DNA from: Plecoglossus altivelis
Lineage: Eukaryota > Chordata > Actinopteri > Osmeriformes > Plecoglossidae
Length of the DNA stretch: 64,000 nucleotides
Assembly (NCBI GenBank): GCA_036571765.1
Contig: BROE01000012.1
Span: forward strand, 11,207,721-11,271,720
Direction of reading: 5' to 3'
The translations under genes and the position numbers were made by a program. The notes beneath the pieces were generated by a model that was given only the letters and a program-made list of their open reading frames with translations, was not told the DNA's origin and ran no database searches. This document shows, in pieces, positions 13,507 through 28,900 of this stretch; the stretch's first letter is position 1; each line of letters begins with the position of its first letter.

Positions 13507-16500
13507 CGTCATGGAGATATGGAGTCTCTCAGGAATACACCAGAACTATAGAGCTTCATTCTGACAAAAGAGAAGTATAATCCTGTCTAAATCGACCATG
13601 TTTTTGGGTTAGGACGGGGAGGGATAGATCTGAATGAGTAACAGATGGATGGTATGGGAAGAGAAATGGCACCATTCATAGGAATCTTGGTAACATAGAC
13701 CACTTCCTGTCTGACCATGTCCATCATAAAAAGCTTTTGCCTCTGTGATCTGATGAGAACTTGAAAAAAAAACATTTATACAGTCTTACAATTTGTGCGT
13801 ATGCTGCTGCGTGCCATATGCAGTTGCAGTATGTTGTGTAATTAAAGTAAGTAAAGCTTTTTGTTGTTTGTTTTACCAAATGTTTTACCAAAATTATTTT
13901 CACTAGATTTCTGAAGACCCGAAAAGAGCATTTTGTAATTCAAGTTGTCAATTCTTCTCTTCTCTCCCACTGGATTGAGGAAGGGTAGAAAAAGAGGATA
14001 CTGTGGCGTGCTTGCGTCAAAACAAAAGCCCTTGCCTGGATAACACTGCCATCTATTGAGTGAAACATCCCATTTGGCTGTCTCTATGATGATATATATT
14101 AACGTTAGATATGTTCATTACTGCTTGTAAAAACTACAGCTAGATTTGGGATGAGTTAGATCAATGGTCAGTGCTTGTTAAAAGGCAAAACTGCACCTTT
14201 AAAGTTCTTTGAAGCTTATTTAAGATATTGACAAGTGAGCCCAGGGCATTTCTACGTCTTTGTAACTTGTTCTATGTTGCTACTGCAACCTGGGCAGGTA
14301 GCTTTAGGAATAGGGTGTAGTTTATCAAGGCTGTATTTATCAGACACTGTATTTCATGAACAGTACAAAGGTTTTAGCTTAGCAGGTTAAAACGGTATTT
14401 TGGCAACAAGGTATAGACTGGGTTTAAATCCAGACACAGTTGCAGCCACTCCAAGTAAACATTCCCCACTCTACCTGGAAATCCTCTGTGGGAACAGCTT
14501 ACTTCACCAAATCCTCCCCCTTGACCCCCAAATCCTGAGCGGAACAAGTGAGTGATTTGAGGTTCAGCATGATGTCACCTCATTAGTTTCGACAAATGAC
14601 CACTGAAGAATCTCTTCAGGGACAAATTTGTCATTTGCCACACGGTTCCATCGTCCTCGTTGAACTTTCGTACTATGAGAAGGGGTAACTGCTCACCTCA
14701 GGAACCCTCTCCTAACTGTGATCAAACTCAGCCCTCCATCTGCTTACGACGAGCGCACGCTGGCGCGATTGTTCGGACACATTCCACAGTCATGACTTTG
14801 GAACCAAATGAATCATAAAAGTGTCAGGGCCTTATTCTGTCAGTCAATCCAAGGATCCTGAGGACATGTCTGCAGGCTGCTCTACTGTAAAATTCATGTA
14901 GACAGATCTATGATGAAGTCCAAATTGACCAATGAGCTATCCACCACATTGGCTGTGAGAGAGGAGGGAGAGGGTGTCAGATATTACACATGGGCTATGG
15001 CATTCAAGAAGGCCGTGGGAGTCAGTGTCCTGATGACCAGATAGCGTGGACTTGGTCACCCACACGGTGGTTGATATTCACTGCGAATCGCAGCCGTCAA
15101 TGGCCCCAACTGCTCACAATGCTAATGTCGTGACACATCCGATGTGAGATGAGCCTGTTGGTAAGAGCCTGCTGCACAGTCCTGTCCTCAACTTCATGAG
15201 GCCTTTCCTCTGTTCATGATGGACTCTACACTCTCCCCTAAATAGACAGTTCTATTATGACCTCTGTTGTTGTAATGGAGGGAGCCCATCTGCAAAAAAA
15301 CAACAAAAAAACGTCGGAATATTTGTGGATTCCATCCTGTAACTGCATGAAGTCGAAAAAATTTTTATAACCTAATATTGGTTTAAGGCCATTGTTGATA
15401 GGCCATTTTCAGAGGGTCTGCCTGCTATTACAAAGGGTAACACATTTCCTTGGGATTTGGTTAAAGGGCAGATTTTTAAAGGGCAGTTTATTGTGTTAAT
15501 AGCAATGCAGGTGCATGGAGGCGACCATTTGACACAGACAAAACATGTTAGCTTTTCCTAGCCATCAATTCACCTCGACAAAGCACTATAGTGAGACATC
15601 CAGCAAAGGATCAATGCTAGCAAATAGCCGCAAAGCTCACTGATAGCTACATGCATTTGCTGATTTCTCTGGGGAGACTAGCAGTGGTTGCTTCTGAGAT
15701 GGGGCTGCACAGATCCAGGCTGAGCCTTCGATTGACTGTCGTGTGTCAACCTCGATTAGTTCAGTGCAGTAAATGAACCCACCTACACCTTCCCGAATGA
15801 ATAACTGGCTTGATGGATTCATAACAGCGTTCATGGATGGGCAAAGATTCCTTTCATTGAGACGCCTATGTGTGTTTGTGTGTGTGGTAGGTTGTGTGGT
15901 AGTGTGTGTTATTGATTGAATAAGACCATTTATGGTCTGCCGTCTTGAAGAGTGTTGTATGATCTATAGCATGCCAAGGCCATCTTTGACACTTGTAATC
16001 CACTGACACACACGCCGTCTGTGTGTGGGTGTGTGCATTGGCAAGGTGGGGGGTTAAAGAGGTAGTGGGAGGGCAACACAAATAGCAATCAAGGACAGAT
16101 TAGCTTTAGCTCACCATCAGCAGATAATAACAGTCTCCTCATCCTTCCACTTAGTCTGGTAACAGTTGTGGAATATCTGACAGATGAATCTATTTGAAAT
16201 GCTATTTAAAATGTATCCCTTTCTTTTATATCAGTATGAATATTGTTAACATTAGTACTATTAATGGTTATTATTAATGGTTGTGGACCTTCAGTAGCAT
16301 GTGACCAGTCCTTAGTTTTCATAACAGTACATCTTGTGGAATATCAAATTCTAGGAAGTGTGCCTTTAAGCAGAGACTGCAGTAATGTTTCAAGAATAAT
16401 CTGAGCAGTGAAATTTTGGTATTTGCTGGACATGCATTAGCATTAAAGCTCCATCTTGTGGTTACAATATATATTCCTTAGTGTTTTACATCACTTCAAA

Positions 16501-19500
16501 ATCAAAATATGAATCCTACTAAGACCTATTCCTAATCCTGACGCAGGCTGATGCTCAAGACACGGCTGGTACCTCCCTTCACACTGCTTAGCATTGTGCC
16601 AGCTCACCGTGATAACGCCGCAGCCTATATTGCCATTAATGCAATGTGAGAGAACTGGGCCATCATGGGAAATGCGGTCCTCTTCTACATATGTTCCAGA
16701 AGTAGAAAACCTGAGACAACCCGCTATATTTTAATTAGCCTTCATAGTGTTCAGGGGTGGATGTGAGGGGGTTTACTTAGGACAACGTCATACCCAGCTG
16801 GTCGACTACTGGCACATTGTGCTAATGCATTCTACCAAAGTCCTGGATCTTGTGAGACTTGTGTTAGCTGTGGTTGGAAAGTGGTGAAATTAGGTAGGCT
16901 ACGTGGACTATAAACTAATAAAATTGATGGGGGACCATGGACAAAACAAAGTTGCGTAAATCGGTAACTCAACTACAAATCATGGAAGAATTAACTCAAG
17001 CATGGCCATATGCTATTGCTCATAAACTTTAACATGACGAACAAGGGATACAAGGGTATTTATTGACGGCATGGGTATATTATTCAAAATGTCTTCATTC
17101 TGTCATGAATGTGACGTTGTCTGTAGATTTATCAAATTAGTATTGAAATATTATTTTCTTAACATTATCAATAGTCTTCGATTACCTCAGTTTCTTCATG
17201 ACAGGAACACAGTACCGCTGAGGATTTTCACTAGATGGCGCCACTGAAACACATATTGTAAAAACGAATTGGCATCTGAGATATTCGTGAACTGTTTTCG
17301 TACTATCACATGGTCGCACAATAAAACTCCCACACACCCTGCAAACACAGCACATCCTGCCTGTCAGATAAGTGAGGAATTGAATTATTTTCTTCACATG
17401 CCTATTTTGAGTCTCAATACTTTATGAAGATTTGTGTCTCCTTCAAATTAAACTGGACCATGTCATGAATGACATCCCAAATGTATAACTACAAAGCCTG
17501 GACATCAGAACCCTGAGACATAAGAGGCATATAACTCAAACGCACGTTTGTATGTAGTCCATGAATTCACCACGCATGCAGTCATAAAACAGTCTAAAAC
17601 AAGTGCTGCATCTTAATTTACTCTTGAAACTCAATTTTTCTTCTTTTGGGAGGGATTACACCTCAATAAATCATTTGTAAATGCTTTTATCCAGCAATTC
17701 AACATTTTGCAAATGGCTGTTGTCTTTAGTGATTCCAAAGTAATATCCCTGGTGAGTGTAGTCCTCATTTTTCAACAGCCTACTGCTTATCTTCCCTAGT
17801 GAATGTCATCCAATTTGAGCCTCTTTTACCCTCTTTTTCATTTTCAAGAGAGTGATTCTTGTCTTTTGGGAGATTTTCTGCTTTGTCATTGTCAACAGGA
17901 TTTCCTCTCCCCCTTGGACACACTTCCTATTTGTTTCCAGTCAGATAACAGATTTTTCATAAAAAGGTTTTTATCTACGTGTTTGTTTTGTTTCCCAGAT
18001 TTACTGTCACCTTAAAGATATAACACATGCATTACAATATGCCATTGAATCATTTGAAATGGATTGTGAATGAAAGATATAAGTGATATTGGACATAATG
18101 AGAGCTGTCTGTATAGTCTTATTGTTGTGTTATTGTCATGGATATGCAGAGCCTGACCTCTGAAGAGCTGAATGTCTGTTAAGGTCAACATGTGTTTCTC
18201 TCTTCCCACCCACTCACATCCAGGCATTGTCAGTTCAGAGAGAGACGGTATAGTACAAGATCCTGAGTAGTCTGTTTACATGACACCCCACAGCCCCGAT
18301 TGTAGACCACGGTGATAACGATATGGTGGTCGGATACCATTCTGCCCTCTTTTTAGATGTTATAATTGAGCTTTAAATGAAAAGTAACAAGGTCGTTTTC
18401 TTTTTCTTCACAGGTGAAAGAAGCAATGTTAGCATAGCTACGGTAATTGGGTGGATGCAGCTTGGTTTTGTAGTTTCTGTTGCACCAAACTGAAACAGTA
18501 GCATCCTTGCTGTGCCAGGTAGTGACGCACATAGGTGCCTCTTTGGGATGAGGTGACACTGTGAAACAGGCATCACACTGCATGTAATCCACTGGCCACT
18601 GTAAGTCGTGACCTTGGTGGACACCAGCTGACTGGCTCAACACGCACACTATTACACAGGTTTAAATGTTCTTCCCATCCATCAATTTATCCATCTTCTA
18701 CAGTCTCTGTTTGACTTTCTCATCAAACAGTTTTGCCATTTACCTGTACTAATATTTCACTTCACACAATGAACAATATAACTCGTCCTTAAAGCCCGCA
18801 TCAGCCTATTTCAAATGAACTATCGATTACTTAAAATGTTGATATATATATACAGTATATCGAAGTCATCCCGGGATAATGTGTAGTTCAGATGCGCAGT
18901 GGTAAAACAATAGAGAGGGTCACCGGAGTGCGTTAGGACCCTGAGGCAGATCAATCCTCGACCCTCCTCGTTGATTTGGGTGACAGGACAGCCTCTCGTG
19001 TTACTGCTACAGTAAAACTAGTGCAGACTGTCACAAGAAGGATGTGAAAACAAGAGGAGGCTTGCGGTGTCAAGCATGCGGATTTGTTCAATTCTGTGGA
19101 ATTTGAAGTAGGTTTTGATGCTATGAGTATTTGCTTATTGACATTTCAATGCGTTTCATCCGCATTTACAATCGGACACATTGATATCTTTGGGATCTTT
19201 CTTTTTACGGAAAAGCTGATACTGATAAACCGTCCCTAGGCTACTGTATCAATCAAGACTGGACTTCCTACACCTGGTATTGATTCTAGCTTTTTGGAAA
19301 ACTGCTGTGGCCGTGTAGTTAGTTTTCCAGTGTACGGTAGATTTCTAGTCTGTAACTGTGGCTACAGTCAATAGCACTTTGTATTTGAATCATTGCGGTG
19401 TGAGATAACGTGCACGGTGTTCGGGGTAGACCGGTTTACTGCATCACCCAACGTATTTGGCGCAAATTATTGGGAAAACAAAAGCTGAACGGACGCGTGT

Positions 19501-19535
19501 GTTTTAATTAGGATTATATCGTTAGAAACACAAGC
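13507..19535. other. Proximal 5' flank and presumed promoter/5' UTR of dclk2
   Basis: No coding signature. The last few hundred bases before 19536 presumably hold the dclk2 promoter and 5' UTR. No convincing TATA box or CpG island was seen. A CTCF-like motif is at 17228-17241. Confidence 0.5.
17228..17241 (+). promoter_or_regulatory. CTCF-like motif
   Basis: TCACTAGATGGCGC has one mismatch to the core CCACTAGATGGCGC, plus orientation, about 2.3 kb upstream of the dclk2 start. Confidence 0.35.
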
Positions 19536-19938
19536 ATGTCACTCAGCAGAAGTATTGAATTTGAACACTTCGAGGAACGAGACAAGACGCACCGTTCATC
19601 ACGGGCCAATAGCTCGGGCTCACATTCAGGTTCCAGAGGTAACGGTCTCGTGCCGAGCCCGGCTCACAGCGCGCACTGTAGCTTCTATCGTACGCGCACA
19701 CTACAGTCTTTGACATCCGAGAAGAAAGCAAAGAAAGTACGTTTCTACAGAAATGGAGACAAATACTTTAAAGGTTTGGTGTACGCCGTGTCCCACGACC
19801 GTTTTAGGTCACTGGACGCATTGCTCATGGAACTCACCCGGTCCCTTTCGGACAATGTTAACCTTCCCCAAGGTGTTCGGACTCTTTATTCGTTAGACGG
19901 CGGCAAAAGGATCACAAGCCTAGATGAGCTCGTAGAAG
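19536..19938 (+). CDS. dclk2: dclk2 coding exon 1 (N-terminus and DCX1)
   Basis: Residues 1-134 plus one base. It starts [17 protein letters not shown], then a Ser/Gly-rich stretch, then the conserved [17 protein letters not shown] and the DCX1 core with [10 protein letters not shown] and [15 protein letters not shown]. The donor is GTAGAAG|gtaagt, phase 1. The start is the first ATG of the family signature, in AAGC-ATG context. The 5' UTR lies upstream with no clear TATA box; its extent cannot be fixed. Confidence 0.95.
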
Positions 19939-22900
19939 GTAAGTTTACTCAATCCAGCCTCCTGCCATATGAAGACATAAATCATGTGGGGAGATCAATA
20001 CTTCAACTTCAAATACGCATATTGATGAGTCAGTAAAATTGTCAAGTGTAGTATCAGCTTTCCTATGAGTGCTAGATGAATGGACGTCTAGATTACGTAT
20101 GTAAATCCTGGTATAAAATACTGTGTGTGGTTGCAGGGGCCTTGTCCAATGTGACTTGCAAAGAGTGAAAGTTTTTTTTTTATCATTCGAAAATTAACAA
20201 GATTAAAATGATCGATTCTTATACCTTAGCTGCTTTGCATGAACATAAGAACAATGAACTCAGTGACTCAAGCAGTGAACCAGGAGGGCCCCCTATTTGA
20301 TAAAGCAGTGTTGACACGTGTGACCCAGTGCTTTGCTGCACAGCCAGACACACCCATGGAATGCTGGGCTGGGCTGTAGTACAACCCCATGTTAATATGC
20401 ATTGATCTTTATTGAGTTCACTTGGGGTAGAGAGAGAAAGCGTGCGCATGTGTTTCATGTGGTCATTGCAGGCTTCATAACCTATTAAACGTTGGAAGAA
20501 ATCAATCCTCTGCCTGCCTCCCACCCATAATACCATGCTGGTTGTGTCAATAATCAAATTACGACTGAAAAACAGACTTGAAATTGTAGTGTAATAATAA
20601 AAAAGGGATTTTATTCATCCATTTGAGCTTTGATGTTCATTTTCTCCATCGGTTTGATTTAATCTGTGATTGAATCATACGGACACAATCGGTATGTCTC
20701 TCCTCTCATTTCCTTGATCTCCTTCCATGTGTGCTGCATAGCACAAAGTAAGAGTAGAATCTCTGTAGTCGTCAATTAATCTCCATGTTTGGCGTTGGCA
20801 TGCAGTCTGCACCGTGACCTCTAGAACCAATCCTCTTTGAGGCAGCCAAAGGTGAGCACTCTAGGAAGCAAACCTCCCTGTGCACCTCCCCCTGCAGATA
20901 TCCCCCTTCCCTCTCCCCTCCATCTCACCTCACCAGTCTATTTCCAACTGACATCCTCCCAAATCGGATGCTCTGCAGCGCTTGTTCCTCTCTCTCCCCC
21001 AGAGAGATTCCATCAGGGTAGATATAGGACACTGTTCGCCCCAGAGAAACCCTAGCATCTCTTCTGGGTCGGGATGAGTGCAGTTGCAGTCAAGAAGTAC
21101 CTCAACCTCACTTGATGAAATACAGTATAATGGTAAATAAATACTTTTGCACCGTAACCATGTTCACAAACCAATACAGTGGAGCCATTCAATATACATA
21201 CAACATACAGGACATATAGAACATATTGGCAACTGCTTATATCTACTCTCTCTTCCTCCTCATTGGAAAACAAAGCCTAGCCTGGACAGGATCAGTCTGA
21301 ACTGATCAGTCACCCCACTGTAACAGTCTCACACAAGTAGCCCCTTAAAGCTCCCCCTGCTGTGGCAGGGGGAAATAGGGCATAGTCCAACTCAGGGTCC
21401 GTCTCATCGGAGGAATAGGGACGTAGTCACAGACTGTTTGGTCCCGGCAGAAGCTTTCCTGGCTGTAGACGCTGGAGGCCAAACACCAGAGTCTTGTCTT
21501 TGTTTACTCAGCTATCAAATTGGTTGAGGGGACGGAGGGGACGAAGGAAGGGGGGGCGGGGGGGACTGCAGAAACTGCCCAGCTCAGTCTGCCCCAATTG
21601 ATTGAAGGCTGCAGGAGGGTGGAGGGGCTTTTGTGTGTAAACCCAATCCAGACCCATTCACATGCAATCCCTCCTGGCAGGGTGGGATGAGTAGTGTGTC
21701 AGCAGCAGAGATACTTGCCTCCCTACTGGGCGCTGGGAGCCTCAAGACTGCACATCTAGATCTGCACTTTGTGGTGCTTTGTTCATGCAACATCATCTGA
21801 AAAGGTTAACTTCCAGTACATTTGCTATGAGAGTCTTAACTCCACCATTTTGGAGTTTATATTGACTTGTTTGTATAGAGCTACAACGATTACAGCATAC
21901 CACTATATTAGTAGGCACTTAAACCCTCCTTGTCTCTCACTTCCCCTGTGAGTAATGGTGTGTGTATTGCCTTAGTGACAGATGAGTGGCCACATGATGG
22001 GTTCCACCACAGTCACCAGCTGGCTTTGAATAAACGCCCCTTGTTAAATGTTTGCCTCAGCTGGACCTCATCTGAGCTCAGGCCACCAAAGAATGTCCTG
22101 GGGAACCCTAACCTATCCAGTAATGTCACACCTGAGCCCTCTTACTCCCCTGAGAGTAAGCCTACCTTCAGTCACTGGTCACATATCATAGATGGACCCC
22201 TCTGCTCTGTCAGACACTGAATTAATGACGCCTCGTCTTTTCCTCCCTCCATTTTACTTTTCAGAGTGGGGAGGTCCCTCCAGCTGTGGCCTAGCTGGTT
22301 AATTAGCCTTTGGTTAATTGCTGTCTTAATAATGGTATCATGGGAAGGGTTGTCTCACACCTCTAACGTCCTTTATCCCTCCCACTCCGTTTTGTGGTGC
22401 CTTTGGCTTGTGACGCAGACACAGGAGAAAGGGAACTGAATGCTAGATGACCTTATCGTCCAAGAATGAGACCAGAAATGAAACTTCAGAACACTTTGTA
22501 ATAATGCCAACCTGAGGCCAGTGCTGTCATGCGAATCTCAGCACCATGGACAGCAGCACTCACCATCCCCTAAAGTCAGCCTTGGGACCATCCAAAGTCG
22601 TTCACCTTAGTTTAGAATAGAAAGATGACGAAGCTAAATCTGTCCTCTGCATCGATTTAAATCTTCTATCTATCGTTCATAATAAAGCCCAGTCAAATGT
22701 GTACCAGCTCTGGTTGTGTTTCCACAGTCTCACTGTCCTGGTACCTTCTGACACCACCCCCATCTCAGATGATCTTCTCAGCTCCCTGAGGAGTGACACC
22801 TGTTTTCTTTGGAAGCTAGCAGGTGTTTTTCACAGCCACATATCATGTTTTGCATTTTTAACGTGGTGTTGTTGCCAGGCTATGAGGCATATTAGCTTTA

Positions 22901-25900
22901 GCATTAACTAGCTGATTATTTCACCTTCTTGATATTACTTTCACTTTTCAGGTAATTGGGTAATGGATGTTGTGATAATTATTCACAGCACCGCATCATT
23001 TACGTTGTAAAACCTTGTAATCATCTAAGATTTGTTGCACATTTCTGTCTCCAGACTTCTCCAAATTCCTATCCTTCACAGAAATTATGTATTTCAACCT
23101 CAGAACATTCCTTGGAGCCCAAAGCGAAGCTCACAGTTCTTGTGTAGAATGGCATGTTGTGGTGGAATGTTTACTGTTTCACAACGGAGGAAGAACATCA
23201 TCGTCGGCAACGTTCAGCCTGCAGAGGCTGTTAACGTGAGAGGAAAGGCCCTCCATATCATGTTCAGATTCTGCTGTTTGGGGAATCCCAAAGACAACGT
23301 TTCTAGGCAATCTCTTTACATCATGGCCTCTCTTTATCTCTCTTGCCATTTCTTCCTCTCCTTACTTGATTCTTTGACAAACATATAGGAGCCGCATTTG
23401 TTATCCCACACACAAGCACTGGAAATGTTCGTCAGCCGTGACTTCCTCCCTCACTCCTTGCGATTTACTTTACCAGTGAGGCTCTTCGAGTTGCAAGACT
23501 TCAGTCTTGCATAGAGAGGAAGCACTTGCTAAATGCTACAATGGGACGTCTGCGAATACAGCAAAAATACTTAGCTTTGGAGCGAGTCCCATGCAACAGC
23601 TTGTTGAAAGGAAAAGAGGGGGGGACAGAATGGCCAGTGTTTGTGAGAGAGCAAGAGAAGAGAAGGACTTAGAACGAGAGAAGATAAAGAGTGTGTGTTT
23701 GAGCGAGAGAGAGATAGTTATTGGCTTGACCTCTCAATGTGCTTTTCTGTTCAGCAGAGGAATGTTAACTCCTTATTGCCCAGTGTGAAGTTATTCATCA
23801 AGACCTTAGTCAAACTATAACTTGTTATTTTGGACAGTAGATGGTTGATGTTGACTTTATAGAAAGAGATTAACTTGATTTGGGTAGAATACATGATTTG
23901 CTAAGCATCATTTGCGGGAAGCAAGCATATATTACACTACCATTGAGGTTGTTATGTTGCCTGTTGTGTTCTTTGACCAAACTCCTCATGTTTTGTATAA
24001 TATGTACCCTCCCTCTCATCTCTTCTCCCAAGGTGAGAGCTACGTGTGTGCCTCCAATGAGCCGTACCGCCATGTGGACTACACCAAGAACGTCAACCCC
24101 AACTGGTCGGTGGGCATCAAGACGGGCACGTCGCGTTCTCTCTCGTCCCTCAGCACGCTGGTGAAGAGTGAGCTCCAGCGCGAGTCCAAGGACTTCATCA
24201 AACCCAAGCTGGTCACCGTGATCCGCAGCGGCGTGAAGCCGCGCAAGGCCGTCCGCATCCTGCTCAACAAGAAGACGGCGCACTCCTTTGAGCAGGTGCT
24301 CACTGACATCACCGACGCCATCAAGCTGGACTCGGGGGCGGTGAAGAGACTTTACACCCTGGAGGGGAAACAGGTGAGCCACTCTTCGATGTTCTGTAGT
24401 AGGGGGGAAATGGGATGAGTCAGGGGTGTCAAACCCTGGTCCTCCAGGGCCGCCATCCTGAAGGTTTTCAATGTTTCCCTGCTCCAGCCCACCTGATTCT
24501 AATGAAAGGTCGTCATCAGGCTTCCACAGAGCTCATTAACAACCCATTCATTAGAATCAGGTGTGCTGGAGCAGGGAGACATCGAAAACCTTCAGGACAG
24601 CGGCCCTTGACGACCTGGGTTTGACACCCTTAAGCTAGCTTGATGCGGTCAGCAGATACACACTCAGTCATCCACTAACAAATGTATTTTAAAATTCAAT
24701 GATGAAGTGACAGGGATCTATTATATGTTCATTAGGGCTTGGCCATTGAAGTCCTGACCCTACAAGTAGCTATACTACCGCAATCCAATTGGTTATCAAG
24801 CTTTTAATGTCCATTATCCTTTCCTGTAATCCAGTCTTAACCTTATTTTAAAGATTTTTTGATAGAGAGATGATTCAGCAAAACTCATGTTCAGTGCTGC
24901 AAGGATATGGTCTCTTTCCAGTATGTTCAAACACACCCTACTGCAGCACTTCAAGTTGAACGGTATATTTTAACGTGCAATATCAGACCCTGATGCAACA
25001 ACTAATGTGAACTCTCTATATTCCAAATCCTCATCTCTAAAATGGCCCTCTGATTTATTTGGTTCAGCTGTGTCAGCAGTCTAGGTAATTATGCCTCCCT
25101 CAATCAACGAAATGCTATTATTCAACAATTATTTGGTAACACCATGTGTTGTAGCACAGCAGCCTCAGACTATGTTTATGACCGTATCCTCCTCTATTTC
25201 ACTGACCTCCAGTTAGTCATGCCAGGCTAGCCCATAAAAAAAAGAATCTGGCTCAAAGCATCTTCATGGGGCATTTATGTTACGATCAATGTCCCCATTT
25301 AAAAATCCCATCTAGACCCTTGCCGATGTTACACAACAAGAAAATGATGAGAAGCACAAGGTCCCTGTTTTAATATCCCATCATGCCTTTGGTCCATGCA
25401 ATATGCTGCCTCATCTGCAGCGAAAGCCCTTCATGAATATTTAGGTCCAGTAGATTAGGTCCAGGGATTTCCTAGAAATTGTCTGCTGTTGGAGAGAAGA
25501 GGATTTTGTGATCAGAAGGACTGAAACGTACAATGTTAGTATTTCACTGAAAAGAACATGGATGTGTCCCTTCTACCTTTCATGATTTAAACACTGTTAC
25601 AAAATACAAAAGTCCCCCAAATTTTGTCTAAACTGGATTTATGTGACGGTCATATCAGGTAGCCAGGCATCTCCCAATATTATCCACAACGGTCAATGCT
25701 TGGAAGTAAGTAAATGCAAACAAGAACATACAGCTAATAAGTGTGTCAGCTTTTAGTGGTGGACCACAGGATGTACGGTGAGATCGCATTGTTCCTCAAA
25801 TTCCAAACAGCTGAGTCTTGAGACTGTCTGCCAGCAGAAAAGGAACCCCGCTGACCCTTCCTTCCTGTCATCCGGTGGGGAATCTTCACAGACAGGCCAT

Positions 25901-28900
25901 GGTAGTGACTCACTAAAGCCACGATTATTATCTGCTCAGACACTGACGGCCCGACAAGGCCTCTCTTCACAGACAAACCCATCCGTGTCCTGGACAGGAA
26001 AACATTGCTGACATCCTCTGACAAGTCATACAGCTCCTGTCACCATGACACAAAGTGCTGGAGAGCCAGACACCTATTCAGCAAAGCCCCTCTTTGCATT
26101 GTGTACTTACAAACTGATGAATCCACCTGCATGTCCTTTTTGAATTGTTGCGGTTTCAGAGAGCAAACATGGTAAAATGGTGATGGTGGCAAGGATGGTG
26201 ACATTGAAGAGGACGAAAGTGCTGGTAGTCATCTGTGACATTAACTGCCCACATTTACTTTAACCTTGGTGAAAGCAAGACCAAAATATGTTTATACACA
26301 TTAAGAGGCTTCAACGGAGAAGTTTGATTCTCTTCTTCCATCAGGAGATTGGAAGGGAAAGACAATTATGGAAATTGATCTAGATCACCTGTCACTTAAA
26401 CTGAATTGACTGCACCCTCAGAACTGCTGAGTCTGTGAAATGAAGATGGGTCACCTGGATCGGTCTCGTCATGGATACCTTCAGATCCCTCTTCAGGACT
26501 AATTCCACCCAATTTTGATGACAAGGAGCTTTGATGTGACTGTCGTTGTCTCTCCCAATCCTCACAGAGATCCCCCGCTGTTAGACTGACAAGCTTAACA
26601 ACTTCAGGAAGATTTTATATTCAAATGATGATGCATTAAAACCACACGGTTCCACCCAGACGACCATGCTGTTTGACAGACTCTCCCCATCCATTGATCC
26701 AGACTACACAGAAACTAGATGAATCCTGGATACTTGGGGGATACGAGGCACAGCGAGAGGAAAAAAGAGGGTACGTTTCCTCTATCGTCCCCAAGGACGG
26801 ATTCAGCCATGCAGATCCTGTGAAACCGGTGTCTGCTGGAAAATATGAGGTTGGCGTCTCACACTGATGATGTCATTGGGGATTTGCCTTCATGCCAGTG
26901 GTGAATCCAAATAGGAGCCTTAGGCTTGTCTGGAATGCCGTCTATCCCAGGAATTTCCCAAGGAAACCCCAAACCCCCACCTTCCTCTAGCATGGGTTCT
27001 TTTTTAATCCAAGCAAAAATCACCCAATGGCTCCTATTCATATGCAAATATGGAAATATTATGGAAATGTATTGAACACTCCTTCCCCCCACAACTTGTT
27101 AAAGATTCTCTCAGAGATTTATATGAGCTGTATTTTGTTGCCATATCTGTGCACCACACTGTGAGTTGTTACGGTATCGATATCCTTCTTTTTAAAAACA
27201 GTCGGTGCGGTATCCTTGGTGCTGCGTAGCCTTAATGGTGGTAGTAGATCAGTGGTGCATCACAGGAAGGCTAATGTACTTCAAGCACTTAAAAAATGCA
27301 TGACGGCCACTGCTACCGTAGCCACAACACCAACATTTATTGCATAATGAGCCCGGACACTTTCCTTTCTCAGGAGCTGGGAGAACAGCATATCTACTTG
27401 AGCTTTTGGCCAACTTTACATCTTTGCTTTCAGAAGTTACTTTAACCACCACACTCATTCACATCCATTTTAAATGGATGAAATCTGCATCCCGCTGATG
27501 TCTGATGTGATATAAAATCACAGAGTTCCTTGTTGACAGGTTGTTTGCCCGGGTCTTCCCTACATGACGGACTGCATTAGAACCATGGGTTGTTGATGAT
27601 ACACACAGACCCCATTAGTTCCAACCTTTCATTCTTTCTGATGGATTACTCTGCTTCCTGTCAGGTTGCGTCACGTGCATTCTGTTCCACCTAATGATCA
27701 ACATTAGTTGATTTACATCTTCATGACTACTCTCATACCAGATGGTGAGCGCCGAATCCCCTGTTGCGTGTTATAGTTATGTTCCACAGAGGGTAATTTA
27801 ACGCTAACTTCTCGCACACGACAGAGAAAAATGACGTGCGGTTACTTGTGCTGAAGAGTACATTCCTCTTACGGTTTTTGTTGAAACTATTGTGATAGCA
27901 TGGTAACAGCATGTCCTCAGCCCCAACCATTATTACTGTTCACTAGGCTTCTACAAGCTTAGACGCACAGAAGTCACGGTTTTTGGATGTTTGATTAGTT
28001 TTGATTAGTCTCATTGGTGCCACTGTTTTACATTTTGTTTACATACTTAGCTATTTTACGTATTCTGGCTCAGATATGGCCAAATAGAGCCGTGCTGTGT
28101 GACGATGCTAGTCTGGTCTTACCAAACTCTAGCAGCAAACTAGCAGGAAGAAAACACAAAGTGTGTCTGTTAAGATACGGTGAATTGTATATACACGTTA
28201 ATTAATTAACAACACACGACACCCATCGCTTTCCAGGTGGTCCGCTATGTTTCAGAACTAGGGGGTTTTACATTTGTTTGTACAGTTGGAAATCAACAAA
28301 CTTCAAATATTTTAGTGGGGTATGTGTTCGCTAGTATGTAGCTAACTTGCCGTGAGCATTTCTAAAATTCCCGGCTCGAGGGAAAAGCTTTTTCACACAT
28401 CTCCTCGGATCTACCTCATAAGCTGTTTCCATTAAGTAGAAATGCCTGTTACTGACTGAAAATGTATTCTTTGACTGCGTGCCCCGAGCCCTGACGTCGG
28501 TATCATGTAGGGAATTCGTGGTATGAATAGGCCTACATGTACCATTAGACTCCTGCTGCTCACACATCAACATTGAGCATGATACGCCGCGAAGAATTTC
28601 TCCCCCAGCAGTTGTTGCCAACCGAACAGAGGAGGTCTAAATCAGCCTCGCCCACCTGCCCCCCTGACCACCATCCCAGCACCATCCCAGCACCACACAG
28701 CTAATCTCGCCTGCCTGGCATGACTGGGATGAAAAGAAAGTGTCAGATGTCCTTCTCACCCATCAGACCAGAAAGCATTTTGTCCAAAAGCAGCCCCTCT
28801 CTCTCTATGTTCTTCCGTCCATTTCTGTCCGTTCTCATTTTCTCTATCTCTATCCTTATTTCCTGTGTCGTCTCTTGCTCTCTCTCGCTCTCTCTCGCTC

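Noticed and set aside
23870..24382. 170-codon minus-strand ORF over dclk2 exon 2
   Set aside because: Shadow of the GC-rich DCX2 exon.
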